Position numbers and translations under genes: made by a program. Under the pieces are notes generated by a model. It searched no databases, was not told the origin of the DNA, and saw only the letters and a program-made list of their open reading frames with translations. Below are positions 1-12,189 of a DNA stretch of 64,000 nt, piece after piece; positions within the stretch are counted from its first letter, which is position 1; each line of letters begins with the position of its first letter. Source of the stretch: Carettochelys insculpta (lineage: Eukaryota > Chordata > Testudines > Carettochelyidae); contig NC_134144.1 in NCBI RefSeq assembly GCF_033958435.1, positions 7,186,010 through 7,250,009 of the forward strand, read 5' to 3'.

Positions 1-1600
1 GTGATCAAGAGATAGCAAGTGTACTAGGACTCTGTTTTATGCAAAATATACCATGCCTATATGTCATGCTTTGGTACACTAATATATAAGCCATTTTCAT
101 CTAAACTGCATTTTTTTCATCTGGTACACCCTGATATCAAATACCTTTTGCCAGCCAGTCTGCTATTCAGTTTCCATGTGCATCAGCATGTTTTCTCTTC
201 TTCACCACAACAGCAATGCATGAGAATGCAAAAACAAATATTAACATCTTCAGAAGGAAACTTGCTTGTTAATATTTGGCGAAAAGCAACGAAAGAATCT
301 CGTAGAAGAATTCTGCTCCCTCCCCTACTTCCAATCTTGAAGTGGTCTGGGGTGGAAAACGTAACAACTTTTGGTGTTCCTCTTACACAACACATCCATG
401 GTTGGGGGTGGTATACCGGTGTGATTTCGTAAGTACATTACTGAGGTGCAAATGACAGGCAGGGTTAGTCCAGGATAGTATTTTGGCAAGCTAAAGAATA
501 GCGTGTTGACCTTAGTAATATAATCCATCACACAGCTGAATATCCTTTTTCATTCCCTGATTGACACACATACACTCAGCTCCTGTCATATAGTGGCAGC
601 TCCTGACAGGTTCACAGCTGTAAGAGAGAAGCTGTTTGAAATATCCATTATTTTATTGTGTACACATCATAGAAATGCTGTGAGTTGTTCCCTGTGCTAA
701 AATCTTTTCAGGAATTGGCAATGAGATGTTGAGTCATCATTAGCCAATACTTGATGCTTTATAACACTAGCATGCATTAAAGCATAGAGTTGTTTTGCTA
801 TACATAAAATTAAGCAACTCCCTTCCTAATTAAGTACCATTGTTTACATGTCATTCTGCTAGCTGTGTAGCTACATGGAGAAAACAATAGCTATTTGCCT
901 TTGAGTATGTGCCTAACTTAGCAGTGTATCTAAATATAAATTGATTTAATTTGGTGTTCCTACCTGAGTCCCAGTTGGACAGAAATTTACTACAATCTTA
1001 CCATTTACAACCTGTTCACTTAGCCTCTTTAGACAAGGTTGGAAATGCAGCTTCCATGGTTAAAGGTGTCTTGCCATGCTTTTTATAAAGAGAGTCTGAG
1101 ATTAATGACAAGCCAAGAGGGTGCATTTTTCCTCAGCTGCTGCATTTTCATCTTGCATTGGTACTCTATGGAAGAACAGGCCATGTTCCTGAGGAAAAAC
1201 AGAAGCCCCAATACCACTGAAAACAGGTTATTAAAAGAAAATGCCCGTGCATGGTCCTCTGCTGAGAATTAGCCACAAGCATCCCTGGAATGAGGAAAAA
1301 GACTTGAAATTAAATTTAGTGTCAATGAGATGACCTCAGCATGGTTCCAGCATCTTTTCAGTCTTGGGCCTCATGGGCCTGCCTGGTTGGTCCAGAGCAT
1401 GAGTTAAATGAACGTTGGTGCCCCTTGAAGAGAGGCAGAACTTCCATCAATCCATTTCCCAGCACCTTCTACAACTAGGTTTCCATAATGCACTGTGACT
1501 GTCAATGAGCTCCAAGGCCAGTTAACAGAGAGGCAAAGGATGATCAGATCAATGTTCTTGGCCTGTTCCTCACTGCTTTCAGCCTTCACACCACCACCAC
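1..1600. other. Unique AT-rich non-coding DNA, no gene recognised
   Basis: The short reading frames here (up to 123 codons) start at chance ATGs, overlap one another on both strands and show no domain, signal peptide or family motif that I recognise. Base composition is AT-rich and no repeat end is obvious. I see nothing else in this stretch. Confidence 0.6.
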
Positions 1601-1609
1601 ACTGGCTGT

Positions 1610-2035
1610 ACCTACTTTAGCAAGCTGTTTTGGGGGAAAAAAAGGAGTCTTTTCCAAAAGAATCGATGGAGCATCTGCACCCAAAATGCGCTCTTTTGAA
1701 CTGGAACTGAAAGAACATAGCACTTGTCCAGCGGCCCTCTTCCTCTCCCAGATGTGGAAGAGCACCTTTTTCTGAAAGATGCTTTCAAGGAAAAAAGTGT
1801 GCAGATTCCCCAGGGGCCCTTTCTTCAAAAGAGCAGCATCATGGTGCCAGATTTTTCCACCCCCAGCCTGTTCTTTCAAAAGAGTGGGAGCTGTGTGGAT
1901 GCTCTCTATCGAATGAATGGGTTGATTTTTTTTTTTTTCAATCCACTTTTGTGTGTGTGAAGGCAATCTTCCAAAATAAGTTTATTTTAGAAGAGATGTT
2001 CTGGAAGAACTTCTTTTGAAAGATCTGTGTCTAAC
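1610..2035. repeat. Possible degraded inverted-repeat DNA transposon
   Basis: The stretch is enriched in degenerate TCTTTTGAAAGA/TCTTTTCCAAAAGA-like words (near 1655, 1693, 1830, 1873 and 2015). Such words are common inside fold-back DNA elements of turtles. Terminal repeats and a target duplication are not clear. The 126-codon minus-strand frame across it is an accident of composition. It could instead be unique DNA with pyrimidine-rich runs. Confidence 0.3.
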
Positions 2036-4229
2036 ATTCATGGGCTCCCTACAATTCAAAACAGTTTGCCACAGGTAACACTAGATATATTTTGACATTA
2101 TAGCTCTGTTTTGGTGTGGTTCAATATATTTGTATAAACCCGCAGGTAGTAGTTTCACATCTTCCTATTTTTCCCCCCTTTTCATGAAGTAGGGAAAAAT
2201 ACCAATGACAGCGGGTTTGCAGTAGTGAGAACAGCAGTGTGTCCAGACTATGCTGGCAAAAGTTTCTTTTATCATCTTAGAATTTTCCAGACTGCTTCAA
2301 CAGGCTAACTTTGGTGGAAGGTGAGGCAGGAGCTGTTGAAGGACTCCTGGAGGTTGTCAGTGGAACACAGCTTTGCTATGAAATGACATACCTGTGGAAC
2401 ACTGACCCCCAAAGCACAGCGAAATATATAGCTGTGTCACAACAGAAACTTAAATTTAAATGCGTTTCCACTGCTTGCCACTTTGGTCGGCTGCAGTCAG
2501 CTTGCATTGATATTACCTAAATAAATCAAACCACAGAGTAACGCATACACCTCACATAGGATGGAGCAACACACTTTGTTCTGGAGTAAAAAGAGCAGCA
2601 CAATGATGCCTTAAAATATCACATTTGTGTAGCCACAGCTGTTGCAAGGACTAGCAAGGTATAGACAGCTTGTTTTGCCACGACAAAGTCCAAACTGTTA
2701 AGAGTACCGAGAGAGAATGTAATTTATAGATATGAGCAGATACAGGATAATAGTGCTATCCTCTGCTGGGGTGATTATAGCTACCTATTACTCAGCAAGC
2801 AGTCCAAGAGCATTCTGCATGTTGTTGGAAATAATCAATGGAATGTGATGATCTTGTTTTACTTTTTCTCTGTATTCTGCTGCAAAATGCTTTTAGCAAA
2901 TAATTTCTTTCATGAAATAATATTTTCATTTGTCACAGCAAAATTTCATTGTTGTCTTTCACCCAGGACAAGATCAAGACTTATCTTTTTTTTTTTCCCT
3001 TATGGCTTCTGCATTCATTCATTTATTTTATTATTAATTCTTTGTATTGTTATGGTTTATTTATTGGCAATCTTTCAAAACAGTATTTAAAGCAACAATT
3101 AATTCTAAAAGGCAAATTGGACAAAATCTTCCCATGTTTATAGAAGACACAGAACTCTGTAGTCATGTGGGCTGAGAAGTGTAACTGGGGTTGGAACATA
3201 CAGTCTGCTTTATATGATATACCAGCGGTTTCTCTCATCCAGTCTCCGGTGAAAGGAAATGTGTTCTGCTTTGCAGGAAAATGCAAGAAGCATTGCAATA
3301 GGTAGGGAATAATCAGTTAGGGAGGTAGAATTTGTTCATTACCTAAGACTTCTCAAGAGAAAGCCATATGAAAATTACTCTTCTCTTTCATATATTGAAA
3401 TATAGACACTCCAGGGCAGAATAATGAATGATGCATTTGATTTCTCCAGCAAGTTAGTGTCATTGTGCTGTCTTAGGCTGGTTTTCTTAAATTGTTATGC
3501 TACTGTACCCAGCTATGAAATGTTTGGGTTTGTACCCACTATTTTAATCGCTGGAAGCAGTTAGGTTTTACATGACGCTGTACATCAGGTTTACAATTTT
3601 ATTTGGTAGTTTATAATTGTCAGGCACTCTCCTTTCGGAGAGCACAAGATATATTCCAGTCATTGAGAAGTGTACTTTCTTTACTGATTGCGATTTCTGA
3701 TGCTGTCTGCAAGGCAAGGCTGCTTACTTTGATAAAGAGAGGATTTTCATTGTTTTTGACTTAAGGGAAAAAAAAAGCGTGCTTTCCACTGCATCATGCA
3801 CTGTGTCACTATAAAGTGAACTTGTCATTCCTCTTTGCCCCTGCAACAGCTTGTTATATTTAGTTGCCAGGTAGTATGGAGCAGGCTGTTTGCAACAGAA
3901 CACAGTGGAGCAGCTGCATTCTAAAAAAAAAACACCTATTACTCAACAACGAAACAGCAAGGATGGAAAATAACACGAAGTGATGATTATTTAAACTGTA
4001 AAAAGAAAAAGGAACATGTTTGTCATCAAGGTATGCAACTCCAGGCCAGAAACCTGTTACTAGCTTTATAGTGGACTCTTTCTAATACAACATGAAGTGC
4101 TCATAGTGCAGTGGTGCAGTTAGCCAACAGGAATTTCTAACCATTTATTGTTGGTATTTTTCTGGACCACATGACCAAAGTGTATGAGTAGCTCACAATC
4201 TTTCAGTATTTGTCCTCAGAGAAATCACT
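2036..4229. other. Unique AT-rich non-coding DNA
   Basis: Low-GC sequence with short T and A runs (for example near 2988 and 3766). No reading frame has a recognisable domain and no repeat boundary is evident. Confidence 0.5.
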
Positions 4230-4435
4230 GAAGTAGTGGGTGATGGTCCAGTGAGCTGGGAATTGGCCTCAGATTTGGGAAACGAGATCAGTTACACACT
4301 CTGACACAGACTTCCCATGTGACCTTTGGCATGTTACTTATTCTGTCTTTGCCTCCGCCCCCATTGGTGAAATGGGATTCATAGCATTTCTGTACCTCCC
4401 AGGGTATTGGGAGGATAAACAAATGAAACAGTTAT
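4230..4435 (+). repeat. MIR-type SINE, plus orientation
   Basis: The order of motifs follows the MIR/CORE-SINE body. A TGTGACCTTTGGCATGTTAC block is followed by a CTTTGCCTCC...GTGAAATGGGATTCATAGCA block and then an ACCTCCCAGGGTATTGGGAGGATAAA block. The copy is highly diverged, as expected for an ancient amniote family. This is recognition by motif order, not alignment. Confidence 0.7.
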
Positions 4436-4484
4436 GAAGTGTTTGAGACTCCATGGATAAAGAGAGCCTTTTAAGAGGTAGAGT

Positions 4485-4575
4485 CTGTTACAATCATCCC
4501 CATTTTGTGGACGGGAAACTGAGGCTGACTTGCATATGATCACACAGGAAGTCTGTGGCAGAGTGAGAAATAGAA
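4485..4575 (-). repeat. MIR-type SINE fragment, minus orientation
   Basis: Reads as the reverse complement of a MIR 3' half: a CCCCATTTTGTGGACGGGAA block, then ACTGAGGCTGACTTGC, then GATCACACAGGAAGTCTGTG. It lies about 50 bases from the plus-oriented copy, so two independent insertions, or an inverted pair, sit side by side. Confidence 0.65.
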
Positions 4576-4654
4576 TGTCTGTTTTGCTTTTCTGTAGTTT
4601 CCTGTAATCCATGATATCTGAATGCTCTATGGATAATTGAGCACCACAGTAATC

Positions 4655-4800
4655 CTGTGAGGGAGGTAAGCACCTTTAACCCCTTGTGCAGATGAAAAAA
4701 AATTGTGCCACTGAAAAACTAAGTGATGTGCCAAAGGTTACACTAGAACCCTGTGGCAGAGGTGATAACAGAATCTATACCTGACCCTAAGCCCTGTCCA
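4655..4800 (-). repeat. MIR-type SINE fragment, minus orientation
   Basis: Contains a decayed version of the same motif series: CACTGAAAAACTAAGTGATG, then CCAAAGGTTACACTAG, then CCTGTGGCAGAGG. More diverged than the neighbouring copies, so less certain. Confidence 0.5.
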
Positions 4801-5371
4801 TTAAGCACAAGCTTCCCTTTCTACATCTAAGTTTGCATCTACTAGGGGCTTACTGGGTAGTTGTTTTAGGTCATCTGAGTATCTCTAAGGTTTCAATCCC
4901 TGCTGCTTTTGCTCATCCAATGGCATTATTTCTCAATTTTCCTCCCCCAGTCTCAGCTCATTTCTCCTTGGTCTGCCTTGTCAGGGCTGGGCAAGTTGAG
5001 ATTTTTTTTTTTACCATTGACGCCATCATGTGCTACTAATTTAATGTACTAGTCTAATCTCCATGACTGAGAATGCACTGACATACTGACACACTGGATC
5101 TAACAGTGGATGTACAACCTAAGATCCTCTGTTCTTTACATACAGCTGTCACTTGTAGCTGGCAAGTTGCTTGCTGCTTTTCCTGCTGGCTTGTACCCAT
5201 GTTTCCTCCCCTGTACGAGAGAGTTTCTCTCTGGCTTTGAAAGGACTTACCTGCTTCCACGACCATTGGATGTCAGTCCTCAGCATTCAGTAGTAACCGC
5301 TACCTGCGGAGCATCAAATTACCCTGTCTCTGGAAGACAGCCTCTCTTGTGCCGTTTGTCCAAGAAGTAAA

Positions 5372-5448
5372 AGTCTTCAAGCGTCGCTTGTGGCACACCT
5401 GCGAGTTGGTCATGGAACACCAGCGTTCCGCCCAACGTAGTTTTAAGA
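5372..5448 (-). mobile_element. hAT-type element end fragment
   Basis: Read on the minus strand from 5448, the sequence begins CAGTGGTTCTTAAAACTACG and continues into GGAACGCTGGTGTTCCATG. This matches the usual terminus of vertebrate hAT non-autonomous elements (CAGTGGTTCTYAA). Only one end is recognisable, so no target duplication can be tested. Confidence 0.5.
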
Positions 5449-5804
5449 ACCACTGCCCTGTAGGGACCGCACATGACCATGGTTAACAGCTCTGCTGCCT
5501 AGAGGGTAGGACGAGTAGAGGTGAGATTGGGACGACGTGGCTTCTTGCAGCATCTGTGCTGGTTTCCGCCCACCCTCTGCAAACTTGGGAGTGAGAGAAC
5601 TGTGATCAGATGTGTCCTGTGACGTGGTGTAAGATGATATTTGGTGCCCCTAACCCTTCATCGTGTTAGGTGTCTGCATTATGTTAACTGCAGTTTATTC
5701 CTGTATTTGCCACACACATTCTGTGATTTTTCTTCCTACATGTTAAATTGAGCACCTACTATTGTTTTTATGATTTGTTTTACCAGAGCAAACCTGACCA
5801 GGAG

Positions 5805-5985
5805 CAGAACCCCTTTGTGCTAGGTGCTGTGCTATATCTAGGAAGAGAGCTCCCTTGCCATGAAGCATATTACAATCCAAACAGAGTGAGAGGGGAAACT
5901 GAGGCACAGAGAGAGGAAATGGCTCACCCAGGGTCAGAGTCAGCACTGGCCGAGCCAAAAAGAGAGCCTCAGACTCCTGGGACTA
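5805..5985 (-). repeat. MIR-like SINE with GTGCTAGG module
   Basis: A TTTGTGCTAGGTGCTGTGCT segment is followed about 65 bases later by GAAACTGAGGCACAGAGAGA and a TCAGAGTCAGCACTGG block. The same composite order recurs at 29900-30045, so it is a dispersed family. The second half corresponds to a MIR 3' part in reverse. Confidence 0.55.
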
Positions 5986-5989
5986 GCAT

Positions 5990-8262
5990 TTTGCTTGCTA
6001 ATGTGCTGTGGCACTTGGGCCAAAATCTGCTGTCAACAGTAATATAATGAACCTTCAGACTTCAGTAGAGTTCAATAACGCTTTACAGCCAGAATGACAT
6101 ATTTGTTAACAGCGATATTACAAAATATGTGACAAGATGTGCCCTCTCCCTTTCCAAGAGCACTTGAAAAACTAATTTTTTGTGGGCTGTAAAGGAAAAG
6201 CAAATCTAAAAGCAGTTTGCAAGTGAAACTGTGGAGTAGGTATTTTCCTCCTTTGCAGAAAAGCAAATCCGCCTTCTGCAGTACCTGAAGTGGGTATTTC
6301 AAGACACTTGTGGAGAGTAATACAAGAGTGTGGGCTTGTGTAAAGGAGTTTATCCTAAGTTGAGCTGCAGATTCATCACCATCTAGTAATAAGCCACTTC
6401 CATTGTTCAAGGAATGTACAGCACTGTAAAATTACATCCATCTCCGTCTTATTCTTTGTGACACCGCCTATATAAAAATGGTGTATAAAATGTTGATATA
6501 CGTCAAATGGTTGCCAGGGTGATTGCATGAACCCGCAGAAACCCTTCTTTGCTGGACTAGAGTGGAGATGGGGTCGGTCAGCTGAGGGTGGGCACAGTAT
6601 GGGCCGGAAAAGTAAGAGAAGGGAATAGGCGTTGTACATGAGGTGCATTCCTCTCATTCTGGTAGGGGATCAAGCAGCACTCCACCTAGGAATGAGAACC
6701 CAGGGCACTGGCAAGAAGATCCAGTAGCCTCATGACTTCTGAAGGAGCCAGGTTAGCAATCAGTAAGTGTCCTTACAGAGCAGTACAGCAGGATTAGTTT
6801 TCCATGGAAGAAGCTGGAGATCTACGGGACGAGAGGTTGGTTTCCACGTGGCATCTCAGGCTTTTCTGTTCAGCACAGGACAGGAAACCAGTGCTCCTGG
6901 AAAGGAGAATTCAAAGGACGCTCTAAGGCAGGCGTGTCATTTCAGAGCAGTGGGAATCGAGTGAGAATCCCAGCGGGTGGGAATTGAGTCAGCGCGGAGA
7001 ACATTATGTGAGGTTATGTTACATTCTGTAAAGTTTGGAGGGGAAGCAAAAAGTGGAAGATGTAGTGGAGGATGCAGACTTATGAAAAGTTGGGGAGGAC
7101 ATAGCCATTTCTGGAGGGGACAGTTGCTCCCCTTTCCTGTGGCAAATGACCCCCCCAACACACATACACCCCTGCGGCTTGTATGGTGGGACAGATGATA
7201 CCTTCACCAGTCAAGAAGGGGTTAAGAACTCTTGTCTCATTCAGCCCACCCCATTACACCTAGCTGACGTGTCAGGCCTGGGTGTGGGCCATTACAAGGG
7301 AAGAAGTCAATACGGTTGGGGGTGTCACTTGACTATGAGCAGAGTCAGGATTTGCAGACTAGAACTCTGTGTTTCTAACGATTATATGGCTTGAGAACAC
7401 TGACTGCTCAAGTGCCCTGAATTTAAAGATGGGCTGGTCTGGTTTTTTTGCGAGCCCCAAGCACTAAGCTCCTGCCTACAGACCCTTGTGGCAGAAGCTA
7501 CCTGCAAGGTCTGAAAGACTGCTTCTCTCATTCTGACCCTTGAATGAGGAAAAGGGCCCAATCTCTTGTAGCCTATGGGAGTATTTTGCTTTGGCCGGCT
7601 GTGTCAGGGTGGACTCACTCAAAGGTACAGCTGGTGGGTTGTGCCCCATGCATGCTCCAAAATCCATACCACAAGGAATGGTGTACACTCAGGAAGTGTT
7701 GTATGAAATAAGCAAAGTGCCCACCTTGCATTGCACGGATAAGCTAGAGACATACATATTGGTGACCTGATTCAGGCAAGAACTTGAGCATATGCTAAAT
7801 GTTGTTTTTGCCTGAACTGGATCCTCCATGAATCGACTTCATGAAATTTCTAGCAGTCATGTCCTCCTCCTATGTGTTTTCTGCCTGAGGGGAGCATTGA
7901 GACCCTAATATTTGGAGCCAAGTTCTGTAACTCCATATGTGACTCTGAATATTTTTTTCTGATGACTGGTGTCAATTGTGTCCTGTAAACAAATCCCTGT
8001 ATTTTCACAAGGCAAACTTTGACGGTTTCCATAGAGAAATGTTTTTGTTTATAGCAACAACTACGTTTGAAGAAATAAAAACAAGTCTAAAAATGTTATG
8101 CTGCTCTCTTAAGAGATTAACATGTTAAAGAATGTACAGAACCACTGTTTTTATGTGCCTTTTCAAAAGGAGTGAATGTTTTTTAACACACACCTTCCTT
8201 TCTAGATAGGACTGTTACTGGGAACTGAAAACAGGCGAATTAAGCTTTTAACGGCCCATACG
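5990..8262. other. Non-coding DNA, no repeat confidently named
   Basis: Mixed-composition sequence with many short overlapping frames and no domain. The part at about 6940-7300 is more GC-rich, with a run of seven C at 7150, and resembles decayed interspersed repeat. I cannot assign it to a family. Confidence 0.4.
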
Positions 8263-8710
8263 CACTGACTACGGTTACACTACAGCGCTCTGTCAAAAGA
8301 AGTCACTGTTGGAAGAGATTTCTCAGTGAAACTTCTGTTGACAGTGCAGCCACACACACAAACCAATCTGAAGAGTGCTTTGCTCTGTCGACAGAGCGGC
8401 TGGAGTTGCCTGGCTGCTCTCTCGAAAAACAGGCATCTGGAAGCACAGCAGACAGGGCTGCCCATTGTTCTGGATGCTCTGTCTGCAGAGAGAAGGCCCC
8501 TCAGAGCATCCATGCAGCTTTTTTGTTGACAGACTCTGTCAACAGCAGTGTTGTGTCTCATGGCTGAGGGGCAGAACGCTGCCAGCGAACGTGCTGAGTT
8601 TTGTTGACAGACTGTCGACAAAATTTATTTTTATGTGGACGATCCACCTGTTTTGTCAAGAAAACCAGGGTTTTGTTGGCAAAACTTGCTAGTGTTTCCA
8701 TAGACACTGG
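8263..8710. mobile_element. Fold-back DNA transposon with TCTGTCGACAGA core words
   Basis: The left end (ACTACGGTTACACTACAGCG...CTGTCAAAAG) is a diverged inverted match to the right end (CTAGTGTTTCCATAGACACTGG). Inside are many copies of TGTTGACAGA/TCTGTCGACA-like palindromic words, near 8338, 8384, 8526, 8602 and 8613. No transposase frame is present, so it is non-autonomous. The three open frames of 67 to 113 codons within it are by-products of the palindromic composition. Superfamily is not established; PIF/Harbinger-like is an inference. Confidence 0.6.
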
Positions 8711-9630
8711 TTAAAAGATGTTTTTAGAAGTAGCATAAGGAACAAAAAACGAAAACAGCTTGCAAATGATTACTTGAAGTGCAGTTCTGCAATGGAGAAT
8801 GACTTTGGAAAGAAAACAGCCCAGTAGGGGAATTGTGTATTCTTTGAACTTCACTGACTTCCAGATCAAGTTATGTTCAATTCACAAGAGAAGAATATAT
8901 GTTGTTTCTAACTGCAGGTCCTGCTAGCTACCCTATGATCTCAAATCCACGCTGCTGTGTTTTGTTTTTTGTTTTCCTCCTTCTTGTGCATCAGGAGTAA
9001 TAAAGTTTCTAAAGGCCAGGTTAGACTGGTTATCTCTTGTGCTGTCAATGTGTTTGCACAGTGGTAACCACACTTATGATGATGCACAAGGGTGCTACAG
9101 AGTCCACAGCTGATTTAGTCTTAGTTGTTTGCCCAACAGAGCTAAAGAGTCAAGAGCATCAAAGATGTATATTTTTCTCTCTGACTTTATTAAGTAGTTG
9201 AGTTGAGAGAATTTTGCAGGACAAAGAGTAGATCTGATGAAAAACTGATGTGTGGGAACAACTGAAAAATATTATGAATTTGGGTTGAATTTGGTGAATA
9301 GTTTTGGCTGAAAACTCAAAAAGTTGGTGCAGTTTGTTTCAACTCCTTCAAAATGACACATTTTACATTTCATTAAGAAATTTAGCAGTATATTTAAAAA
9401 AAAAATCCAAAACAGACAACAGCTCTCTACACGCAGCACCAAAACTGGAAATATTCATTTTCATTAACTTGATCTGATTCTTTTTAAGACAGAATGAACC
9501 AAAACCACAGATATTTGTTCAGCTCCAATAAGGAACCAGATTCGTGGAATCAAGTGGCAGAGCCGTTCACATCAGGGAATAAGATGATGTCCTGCTACTG
9601 TTTCTAGCTGAATTGTTTTTTAGTAGCCTC

Positions 9631-9936
9631 AGGGGCTAGGGCTATGCTGAGCCTGAGTGCCAGCAGCTTGATGTAAATGAGCAGTCTTGAAAATGCAAAA
9701 TGAGCACTCATTTGCATATTTGTGCAGCTAATTTGCATGTTTGCAGTGGAAACCAAGCAGTATCGACATGGTTCTGCTGTCAAAAACCCCCTTTGTCGGC
9801 AGAACCATGTCAACACTGCTTGTTTTCTGCCATGGATATGCAAATTAGCTGCACATGAGTGGCTATTTTGTATTTTTGAGACTGCTTATTTGCATCAAGC
9901 TGCCAGCAGTGGGGCTCAGTGTAGCCTTAGCCAGGG
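9631..9936. mobile_element. Fold-back non-autonomous DNA element, about 306 bp
   Basis: The two halves are inverted copies of each other. Left GGGCTATGCTGAGCC, CAGCAGCTTGATGTAAATGA, TTTGCATATTTGTGCAGCTA and AGCAGTATCGACATGGTTCT each have an inverted partner on the right, ending CTCAGTGTAGCCTTAGCC. The centre lies near 9784, around CAAAAACCCCCTTTGTC. No coding capacity. A target duplication was not evident. Confidence 0.75.
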
Positions 9937-10187
9937 AGAACAAAATTGAATTCTTAAACTTCCATGAGCACTTTGAAGTGTGGAAGGAATGCTTGCCAGA
10001 GTACAGATGGGAACAGATGGTGAAGATGGCACCTGCACTAACTTGTGTCCAGATATGTTGCAGATAAAAACCGAGTATGTCTATACTTGGTATTAAAAGC
10101 TTGACACCTGACTTGGACTTACAGGAATCTGGCTTAGGGGCTGTTTATTTGCAGTGTAAGGATTTGGCTAGGGCTGAGTCCAGACTT

Positions 10188-10835
10188 CAGGGCCATGTCT
10201 ACGTGAGTGGCTTTTCCTGGCAAATCCGGGTTTTTTCTGGGGAAAAAAAAATGGAGCAATTGTTCATCGTCTTACTCCCTGGGCCACTTCCCCTGCAACC
10301 TCCTTCTGGGCCTCTACCTCAACACCGGCAGCCTCGCGGGAGTCTTTTAAGAATCTGCTCATGCATGGTCTGCAATTTTATTTCTTTGGCAAGTCAGGTT
10401 GGAACCTTCCCCAAGATCCCTTTATCCTTCCCGCACTGCCTTATCTAAGGCGCTTGCTTTGGCTGGGAGCTAGCTGGTCCTACACCTTCCCTCACCAGGA
10501 CCCGACTAGCCCAGCTCTGCTGAAACAGCTTCTTATATGCAAGACTGCTCCAGCAAGCTGCCCTCTGATTGGCTCCTCACAGGAGCTGGCTGGTGGAGCT
10601 GCACAATTGGCTGGTGGAGCTGCACAGGCTCCCTCCAGGCTGCCTCATCCCTTTCCTTGCAGCCAGGGCGAGAGTGGAGAGAAAAGGAAGACAAGCATAA
10701 TCTTCCGAGGGCAAAATTGTGGTCCTGCTGAAGGCAGTGGAAACTTCACTGTTGACTTCCACAGAGACAGGCTTCCTTCATGCTCCTGCAGCTGTGGACT
10801 ATCCAGCTCCTGACAGCACAAGTACAGGACTTTTC
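10188..10835. repeat. GC-rich repeat-like block with a short internal tandem
   Basis: Begins with GGCCATGTCTACGTGAGTGG, like the left terminus of the GTCTACAC DNA elements elsewhere in the window. It continues into GC-rich DNA. GGCTGGTGGAGCTGCACA occurs twice in a row at about 10588-10627. The CCCTCTGATTGGCTCCTCAC segment just upstream includes an inverted CCAAT box, as in retroelement LTRs. The identity (truncated DNA element, LTR remnant or both) is unresolved. The 150-codon frame here reflects composition. Confidence 0.35.
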
Positions 10836-11990
10836 CCCAGATATGTGCAGGTCCATCTCTAGTTCATCCAGCCTTATGAGGCTTGCGCCCTCTATAAACG
10901 AGGCCCAGGTTTCGGCCCATGTTTGTGAGGAGCAAAGCAGTTAGTCACTGTCAAAATAAACTCATTTCCTCCCCTTGCCCCAATTCAGAGCCATATTTAT
11001 TACCAGAGCTGTGTTGTAATTAAAACCGAGGTACCAATTTCCATGTGATACTCTCTTCCTGATCACCGCAAGGTATTCCCTTTGCTGCCAGAAGTGTCAG
11101 GAGGTCACAGCATGAAGAGTCATGATACCATAGGGGCATGATGCTGGCCTGCTCACTTGGTGTCAGGTGACTTGTGCTGTGCAGGGGTTAAATAGCTGAA
11201 AAGCCACAAAGAAGACTAATTTTGGAGACTGAGAGGGAAATTAATGCTACTATATGCCGATTGAATTGAGATGCTGTTTCACTGACGTTTGTTTGAAGAG
11301 CAGACTTAAATAAGTTTGTAAGGTCAAACAAATATTGACTTTCTAAACCTGCTACACAAATACAAAAGTCAAGTTGTATTAGAGAGTGTTAGAGCCACAA
11401 AATGTTCAAAATGAGACATGCACAGGAGCATTACAGAGCAGTGTTTCACTGTCTGGATAACACACTCTCCTTCCTTCACAAGGGCCAGATTCTGTCACCC
11501 TCACTCTCAGGCTGGGTATTGCTTTATTCTGTGAATGACCCTGATGTGGTTTGTGTTCAGTGAATTGGCAGGTCTGACAGAAAGTCCGTAGAGCCCCATG
11601 GAGAATTCCAGGGTGAGTGGCAGGGAGTAGTAACTATGTCTATCCCTCTCTCATCGGCTTCCTTTACCTGAACAGGAAAGCGAGGAGAGAAGCAGGGGCA
11701 TTTATACATGTAGTTATAGAAGTATTTTTTTGTTGGCAGTGACTCTGTCTGCAGTTTCCTGGCTTAATGCATATTGTTAGGCTTCCTACTTTATTTTAAA
11801 ATACGTCTTTCAAAAATCCGTCTGGAAAAAAAAAAACCCCTTCCATTCTGTTACATAAGCTCTCTGTGTCTGTGCCCTGTTTGTTGTATGTTTGTACAGC
11901 AGCTACGCCCTTGATTGGGATAATAAAGATTCCGTCTATGTTTGCTTTGAGGAATGAAAGAAGATTTAGGTTTGATATTTTACTTTATTG
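10836..11990. other. Unique non-coding DNA
   Basis: No repeat boundary and no reading frame with a recognisable motif. A run of A followed by C occurs near 11827. Confidence 0.5.
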
Positions 11991-11992
11991 AA

Positions 11993-12187
11993 AGAAAACA
12001 GCAGTCATGTAGCACTTCAAGGACTAATAAAATGATTTATTAGGTGATGAGCTTTTGTGGGACAGACCCACTTCAGCTCATCACCTAATCAATCATGTTG
12101 TTAGTCTTTAAAATGCTACATGACTTGTTTTATTTGGTTTTTGTTTTGTTAGTCTGTATTCTACCTCGGCTACTTCTCTCTTACTAT
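11993..12187. mobile_element. Penelope-like 3'-end inverted dimer (short)
   Basis: The left arm (12004-12071) reads TGTAGCACTTCAAGGACTAA...GGTGATGAGCTTTTGTGGGA, the reverse complement of the Penelope-type 3' tail also seen at 62588-62680. The right arm (12075-12122) reads AGCTCATCACCTAATCAATC...GTTAGTCTTTAAAATGCTAC, the same tail in plus sense. It continues to a degraded terminal TTAGTCTGTATTCTACCTCG...CTCTTACT by 12187. Both 3' ends point outward, giving a near-perfect hairpin with almost no spacer. No coding sequence remains. Confidence 0.75.
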
Positions 12188-12189
12188 TC

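Noticed and set aside
12004..12122. Palindrome considered as a bidirectional terminator or replication signal
   Set aside because: Both arms match the Penelope-like 3' tail found elsewhere in the window, which explains the symmetry fully.
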